Shown here in pieces: positions 6,430 through 9,795 of a stretch of DNA of 9,795 bases. The notes under the pieces are model-generated. The model was not told the DNA's origin. It saw only the letters and a list, made by a program, of their open reading frames with translations, and did no database searches. A program made the translations under genes and the position numbers. The stretch's first letter is position 1. Every line of letters starts with the position of its first letter. The DNA is from QHXW01 sp041486185. Its GTDB lineage: Bacteria; Acidobacteriota; Terriglobia; Bryobacterales; Bryobacteraceae. The DNA lies in the NCBI GenBank assembly GCA_041486185.1, contig JBGPKX010000235.1:1-9795 (forward strand), in the 5' to 3' direction.

Positions 6430-7363
6430 TTACTCGGCAATGGCCGAGGCCGCCATGGCCATGAAGGCGCTGCGCTCGGTGGCCACATCGGGTTGCTGGA
6501 CGAGAAATACTCCCACCAGATCTTTCTTCGGATCCACCCACCCGTGGGTTCCAAACGCGCCGCCGTGGCCGTACGCGCCGATCGCAGTGAGCGGCAGCGT
6601 GCCATCCGCGGTACGCACCACGGCCCACGCCAATCCATATCCCATGCCCGGTGAATGGCCCGCCTGCAGCTCGCCGGTGTGCACTTCGGTCATGGTTTCG
6701 GCGGTGGCGCGGGAAAGAATGCGCTTGCCGTTTGCGCCGTTGCCCGACAAATCCCAATCCGCCTTCTTTAACTTACTTTTGTCCAAAATGTAAACGGTCG
6801 CCACGCGATGCTGGCGATCCGCGGGCAGGAAGAAGAAACTGTCTTTCGTGCCGAGCGGCTGGAAAATGCGCGACTCGATAGATTTCTCGTAGGGCTGATC
6901 GGACACCACTTCAATGATGCGCCAGAGCGTGGCGATGCCCAGATTGCTGTACTGCCATTTCGTGCCGGGGTCGAAATCGAGGGGCTTCTGCGAAGCCAGA
7001 GTCACGACATCGGCCAGGGTTCGCGTCTTACGGGCGATGGCCTCGTCGAGCGTTTCGGGCGGCATACCGTACATGCCGGAGGTATGGGTCAACAAGTCCC
7101 GCAAAGTGATGGGGCGGGAGGTGCGGCGCAGAGTGCGCTTGGTATCTCCGTTTTTGTCTCCCTCACGGCTCTCGATCACCCACAAATTCTTGAAGTCGGG
7201 TAGATATTTCTCGACGACGTCGCCGAGCGCAACCCTGGCCTTCTTCCACCAAAATCATGATGCCCACCGCAGTGAAGGGTTTGGTCATGGAGGCTATACG
7301 GAAGATGGTGTCGGCTTTCATCGGCTGCTTGGACTCGAGGTCCTGATAGCCAACGGCCTCAAT
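6430..7363 (-). pseudogene. serine hydrolase (beta-lactamase family), C-terminal part of a disrupted gene
   Basis: Main body of a class C beta-lactamase-like/penicillin-binding-protein-like serine hydrolase. It runs from IEAVGYQDLESKQPM through the catalytic S-M-T-K box (RIASMTKPFT), then the Y-S-N motif (WQYSNLG) and the HGG box (AYGHGGAFGTHGW), to the natural end FMAMAASAIAE. One extra base in a G-run (C-run 7233-7235 on +) breaks the frame: before it reads MILVEEGQG and then nonsense, after it ALGDVVEKYLPDFKNLWVIE. Dropping that base restores EEGQVALGDVVEKY, typical of the family. The sequence upstream of IEAVG (FKKHML and before) is foreign to the family; the missing N-terminus lies about 0.8 kb away at 8162-8384. 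Intact relatives are exported enzymes; the cellular substrate is unknown. All catalytic motifs remain, so inactivation looks fairly recent. Confidence 0.88.
7358..7363 (+). repeat. direct repeat CTCAAT, left border of insertion
   Basis: First copy of a 6-bp direct repeat bounding the insertion in the serine hydrolase gene. The flanking bases differ (C before and G after here; G before and A after in the other copy), so the repeat is exactly six bases. Consistent with a target-site duplication. Confidence 0.6.
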
Positions 7364-7549
7364 GAGCATATGCTTTTTGAATTCGGGTTGAGAGCTTAGG
7401 TGGAGCAGTCTAACAGTGGGGGTGTTACGCAATCATGACAGGAGCATAAATTTTCGACTGCCATGATGGCCCGGGCAGCAGAACGCGCAGCCGCAAGACA
7501 CGCACTTTGAGAGTTTCCACGTTGATCCGCCGTGCCAGCGCCCCGCCTA

Positions 7550-7633
7550 TCAGTGCGGATTGCGCAGCCTGAGTAGTAATGTTGTGCCAATCGCCAGAAC
7601 AAGCAAGATCGGAAATAAAATGCCCTTTGTCAT
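7550..7633 (-). CDS. small hydrophobic peptide, 27 codons, ATGA-coupled to the UPF0175-like gene
   Basis: Starts ATG at 7633 inside the stop of the upstream UPF0175-like gene (ATGA overlap) and ends TGA at 7550. The peptide begins MTKGILFPILLVLAIGTT and continues LLLRLRNPH: a Lys, about 18 hydrophobic residues, then two Arg, i.e. one plausible transmembrane helix with a positive C-terminal end. No separate Shine-Dalgarno is visible, so translation would depend on coupling. Small single-helix peptides next to antitoxin-like genes invite comparison with type I-like toxins or membrane anchors, but no homology is recognised and chance is possible at this length. Confidence 0.3.
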   Translation of the reverse strand: MTKGILFPILLVLAIGTTLLLRLRNPH

Positions 7634-7839
7634 TTTTCTATTGGCATCATTTGAGTTCGAGACGCGGCGCCCTCCAGTTCTTGCTGAAGCTCGTCCGCCG
7701 TGGGCCTGAGTAACGTAATACCGTGGCTGTTCAGCAACTGGACGAATTCAACAGGAGTCATATTCAGCACGCGAGCAGCGCCGGAGGAGAGCAGCTTGCC
7801 AGCGGCAACGAGGCCGATTATTGCTTCTTTGTCGTCCAT
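7630..7839 (-). CDS. UPF0175-like (antitoxin-type) small protein
   Basis: A 69-residue product from ATG 7839 (MDDKEAIIGLVAAGKLLSSG), preceded by AGGA four bases upstream. A TTG at 7872 would add 11 residues. The core resembles UPF0175, a family of small DNA-binding-like proteins often acting as antitoxins beside PIN-domain toxins: LVAAGKLLSSGAARVLNMTP matches the 'LY..GKLSLGKAAELAGLS' helix, followed by VEFVQLLNSHGITLLR for 'WEFLELLAERGIPV', and ADELQQELEG for the acidic tail. The usual N-terminal beta-strand region (some 20-25 residues) is short or missing, and no PIN-domain partner is present, so the gene may be truncated or an orphan. It lies wholly inside the insertion and has an ATGA overlap with a small hydrophobic ORF. 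Confidence 0.6.
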   Translation of the reverse strand: MDDKEAIIGLVAAGKLLSSGAARVLNMTPVEFVQLLNSHGITLLRPTADELQQELEGAASRTQMMPIEK

Positions 7840-8161
7840 GACTTCCTGACGCTGAGCAAAGCGCGCTCTCAACGTAGCAAGCGGTGCGTTACCTCGTAAT
7901 TAAGGATGGATGAACAATTACTCCTTTTTCTTGGAGCATGTCACAGATCCGCCACCGAGTCGCTCGCTGCCGCCGGTCCGGCGGGAGAAGATCCCAAAAA
8001 CAGCTGTGCCAGAAACTCGCACCCCACGTACCATGGACAGGAATCACGTGACAACGGCCATTAGCCGAAGAGTGCGGAGTGTCTTGGCCAATTGAGGTCA
8101 TGCTCTATCCCATGGGGCGCGGATTGGAGTTGCCCCCGTTTTTGACACAACCAGTTAAGTG

Positions 8162-8167
8162 CTCAAT
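8162..8167 (+). repeat. direct repeat CTCAAT, right border of insertion
   Basis: Second copy of the 6-bp repeat; on the coding (minus) strand it is ATTGAG, encoding the Ile-Glu at which the two halves of the hydrolase join in frame. Confidence 0.6.
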
Positions 8168-8384
8168 ACTCGCCAGCGTGCCATGCCGCTGGACGAGAGT
8201 CACGGCGCCGGGGATCGTGCCCTTCTCGGCGAACGCCTTCATGCGAGCTGGAATGCGCGCCAGAAGCTCGGCATCCATGCCCGCCTTGCCGGTGTTTACG
8301 GCGGGCGGAGCGGCGCACAGAACCGATGGCGACAGTGAGGAGAACGGCGGGCAGGAAATGTGCCGACCTGCGGCAAGTTATCAG
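8162..8384 (-). pseudogene. serine hydrolase, N-terminal part of the disrupted gene (signal peptide and first strand)
   Basis: On the minus strand AGMDAELLARIPARMKAF and then GTIPGAVTLVQRHGTLASIE are the N-terminal helix and first strand of the beta-lactamase-like serine hydrolase whose remainder lies at 6430-7363. Upstream, a signal-peptide-like segment ITCRRSAHFLPAVLLTVAIG is in a different frame; removing one base near 8315 joins it as ..TVAIGSVAAPPAVNTGKAGM. A strong GGAGGT (8390-8395) lies six bases before a CTG (8384-8382) at the expected start, suggesting an ATG-to-CTG change or a poor CTG start. Joining both blocks with one CTCAAT copy and without the two extra bases gives 1149 bases, exactly 383 codons including stop, which supports the reconstruction. 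Confidence 0.8.
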
Positions 8385-8426
8385 ATTCCACCTCCGGATG
8401 TACGTGCGTGGGCTTTCCAGACGGGC

Positions 8427-8432
8427 ATTATA
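8427..8432 (-). promoter_or_regulatory. -10 box of the serine hydrolase pseudogene
   Basis: The minus strand has a perfect TATAAT (within GATATAATGCC), about 32 bases upstream of the GGAGGT ribosome site of the broken hydrolase gene. No good TTGACA-type -35 is found 16-18 bases further upstream, so assignment rests on the -10 and on position. Confidence 0.4.
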
Positions 8433-8577
8433 TCGACTCAGTGACGCGACGGGCTGCGATGGGGTGGCCGCGCGCGCCGCCAGCCGGCGTGGGACGGTTG
8501 CGCGGTGGCTTCGGCGGAATCAAGCTTAGATATTGGTTGTCCCGCAGGATATCGCTGAGACTAGCGGAGTTTCGTCA

Positions 8578-8853
8578 ATGCCGTTGTATATGGTGGTGGA
8601 GCACTTCAAGAACAAAGATGCGGTAGCCGTGTACCGCCGGTTTCGGGATGCCGGCCGGATGGCGCCTGAGGGCCTGATCTACGTATCGAGCTGGGTTGAT
8701 GACAAATTTGAGCGTTGCTATCAACTAATGGAGGCGCATGACCGCGGGCTGCTCGATGAGTGGATGGCGAACTGGAAGGACCTCGTAGATTTCGAGGTGC
8801 ATCCAGTCATCACATCGAAGGAGGCGGCCGAGAAGATTGCGCCAAGACTGTAG
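8578..8853 (+). CDS. DUF3303 family protein
   Basis: A 91-residue cytoplasmic protein beginning MPLYMVVEHFKNKDAVAVYR, with GGAG eight bases upstream of ATG 8578. A TTG start at 8533 is possible but adds residues foreign to the family. The features match DUF3303: MVVEHFK at the start, YRRFRDAGRMAPEGL (about residues 19-33), YVSSWVDDKFERCYQLME (about 35-52), LLDEWMANWKDLVDFEVHPV (about 58-77). The fold is probably a small ferredoxin-like alpha/beta barrel, as in many short DUFs of this kind; this and any role are inference. Full length for the family. It is divergent from the broken hydrolase gene and separated from the ThuA gene by about 246 bases that hold no gene I can support, only a TATACAAT at 8944-8951. 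Confidence 0.85.
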   Translation: MPLYMVVEHFKNKDAVAVYRRFRDAGRMAPEGLIYVSSWVDDKFERCYQLMEAHDRGLLDEWMANWKDLVDFEVHPVITSKEAAEKIAPRL

Positions 8854-9070
8854 CGTTCATGCAGAACGTCCAATCGAAGCGCGAGCGGTCCAGCCGACCC
8901 GGCTCCTGTTCGCCGATTGCACTGCCCGAAGAAGGCGAGCCGGTATACAATGCCGGTTATCTCGCAGACGAAAATGTCGGCTGCGTGCAAGAGGCGATAT
9001 CCCACGATCACGGCGCGCAACACAACGCGACGGCAATTGAGCTTTCAGATCTCCGCAATCGCCGATCAAA

Positions 9071-9076
9071 TAGAAT
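9071..9076 (+). promoter_or_regulatory. possible -10 box (TAGAAT) of the ThuA-domain gene
   Basis: TAGAAT (5 of 6 matches to TATAAT) lies 23 bases before GTG 9100. Transcription would begin near 9083 and give a short leader that still contains the GGAGG at 9091-9095. No convincing -35 box is seen. Confidence 0.3.
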
Positions 9077-9099
9077 AGGGCGTGGGATGTGGAGGTACC

Positions 9100-9789
9100 G
9101 TGATTCGTTTCCTCGTATGGTTGTTGCTGCTGGCTAACGCGGTGTTCGCGGAGCAGCCGGTGAAAGTGCTGATCGTCACTGGCGGGCATGATCATCCGCC
9201 GTCGTTTTATTCCCTGTTCGACGACGCGAGCTTCACGGCTTCCGTCGATCCCCACCCAATTGCGTTCGCCAAGGACTTCCGCGAACGTGCGGACGTGCTG
9301 GTGCTCTACGACATGATCCCGGATATGCCAGAGGAGGAGAAGCGCAACAATCTGCGAGCTTTCGTGGAGTCAGGCAAAGGGGTGGTTGTTCTTCACCATG
9401 CCATCATCGATCATCAGGCGTGGCCGTGGTGGTACGAAGAAGTCGTCGGCGGCCGTTATCTTCTCAACCCCGAAGGCGGTATGCCTGCGTCGACGTACAA
9501 GCACGAGGAGCGCATGCGCGTTACGGTCACAAAGAAGCACCCAGTCACGGAAGGCCTCACCGACTTCGCGATCGAGGACGCGACCTACAAAGGGATGTGG
9601 ATCTCACCGAAAGTCCAGGTCCTGCTGACCACCGACAATCCAACCAGCGATGGTCCGGTGGCATGGCTGGGCACGCATTCGAAAGCACGAGTCGTCTACA
9701 TTCAACTAGGCCACGGTAGCCTGGCGCATCACAACGCGAGCTATCAGCGCCTGGTGCACAACGCCATCATCTGGGCGGCGGGCCGGTAG
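9100..9789 (+). CDS. secreted ThuA-domain protein
   Basis: A 229-residue protein of the ThuA family (trehalose-utilisation-type, class I glutamine-amidotransferase-like fold). Start GTG 9100 is chosen because GGAGG lies at 9091-9095 and it gives a compact signal peptide (VIRFLVWLLLLANAVFA, cleavage before EQP); GTG 9082 would add six residues. Domain marks: VKVLIVTGGHDHPPSFY (first strand and loop), DVLVLYDMIPDM, GKGVVVLHHAI (the 'HH' in the elbow region), WWYEEVVGGRYL, KKHPVTEGLTDF, DATYKGMW, PVAWLGTHSKARVVYIQLGH and NASYQRLVHNAIIWAAGR. This is full length for a stand-alone domain. ThuA was linked to disaccharide use in rhizobia; many acidobacterial and planctomycete copies are exported and lie near sugar or glycan genes, but here no such neighbour is visible. 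Periplasmic action on a carbohydrate-related substrate is inferred. Confidence 0.88.
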   Translation: MIRFLVWLLLLANAVFAEQPVKVLIVTGGHDHPPSFYSLFDDASFTASVDPHPIAFAKDFRERADVLVLYDMIPDMPEEEKRNNLRAFVESGKGVVVLHHAIIDHQAWPWWYEEVVGGRYLLNPEGGMPASTYKHEERMRVTVTKKHPVTEGLTDFAIEDATYKGMWISPKVQVLLTTDNPTSDGPVAWLGTHSKARVVYIQLGHGSLAHHNASYQRLVHNAIIWAAGR

Positions 9790-9795
9790 GCTCCC

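Larger units (their letters stand above)
7364..8161. mobile_element. 798-bp insertion splitting the serine hydrolase gene
   Basis: Deduced from the host gene: its N-terminal part ends ..TLASIE at 8162 and its C-terminal part starts IEAVGYQ at 7363, in the same frame and on the same strand. CTCAAT (ATTGAG on the coding strand) occurs at both borders, 7358-7363 and 8162-8167, as expected for a 6-bp target-site duplication. The 798 bp between carry a UPF0175-like gene, a small overlapping peptide ORF, and otherwise non-coding sequence. I see no transposase and no convincing terminal inverted repeats: ends are GAGCATATGC.. and ..CAGTTAAGTG. It could be a non-autonomous element, an internally deleted insertion sequence, or a DNA capture event. 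The presence of an insertion is well supported; its mechanism is not. Confidence 0.7.

Noticed and set aside
7889..8101. Minus-strand frame with VHGTWGASFW, resembling the start of an alpha/beta hydrolase
   Set aside because: Only one short motif agrees, no oxyanion or nucleophile elbow follows, and the frame ends after 70 codons. A truncated hydrolase is conceivable but not supported.
7364..8161. Terminal inverted repeats of the insertion
   Set aside because: Comparing the first 18 bases with the reverse complement of the last 18 gave only scattered matches, no better than chance.
8079..8444. Plus-strand frame of 121 codons across the right border of the insertion
   Set aside because: It runs antisense to the hydrolase N-terminus and crosses the insertion junction; the minus strand carries the real homology.
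8857..9255. Minus-strand frame of 132 codons opposite the DUF3303-ThuA spacer and ThuA start
   Set aside because: No motif or export signal, and it overlaps the well-supported ThuA signal peptide.

Overview
The window looks like an accessory stretch of an Acidobacteriota chromosome, probably a Bryobacterales/Solibacter-type organism. This is an inference from gene content: a very large Oar-type TonB-dependent receptor, a secreted ThuA-domain protein, a DUF3303 protein, an exported phage-fibre-like protein, and M19 dipeptidase and serine hydrolase sequences of a type I associate with that group. GC is high and many coding regions end in one another or abut.

Layout. (1) 2-1630 (+) is the C-terminal barrel of a TonB-dependent receptor whose 5' part lies outside the window. 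(2) About 1755-2036 (-) is a decayed C-terminal fragment of an M19 membrane dipeptidase, cut off where the next block begins. (3) 2046-3439 (+) is a two-gene, translationally coupled pair: a divergent Lgt-family membrane protein followed by a PAP2-superfamily phosphatase. (4) 3463-4808 (-) is a convergent two-gene unit encoding a Cys-rich secreted protein and a lipoprotein, neither recognised. (5) 4809-5286 is a non-coding gap with faint signs of mobile-element relics. (6) 5287-6429 (+) is a Sec-exported, phage tail-fibre-like modular protein. (7) 6430-8384 (-) is one serine hydrolase (beta-lactamase/penicillin-binding-protein-like) gene broken into two blocks by a 798-bp insertion flanked by a 6-bp direct repeat (CTCAAT). 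It also carries two apparent single-base insertions and a CTG where the start codon should be. Removing the insert, one repeat copy and the two extra bases restores 382 codons plus stop. The insert carries a UPF0175-like antitoxin-type gene and an ATGA-overlapping 27-codon single-helix peptide, with no recognisable transposase. (8) 8578-8853 (+) is a DUF3303 protein. (9) 9100-9789 (+) is a secreted ThuA-domain protein.

The most interesting points are the insertion-split hydrolase and its small cargo, and the Lgt-like/PAP2 pair. The pair keeps the Lgt arginines but has a Cys-rich signature and differs at other positions important in canonical Lgt. The window contains no rRNA, tRNA, CRISPR array or recognisable transposase that I could see.
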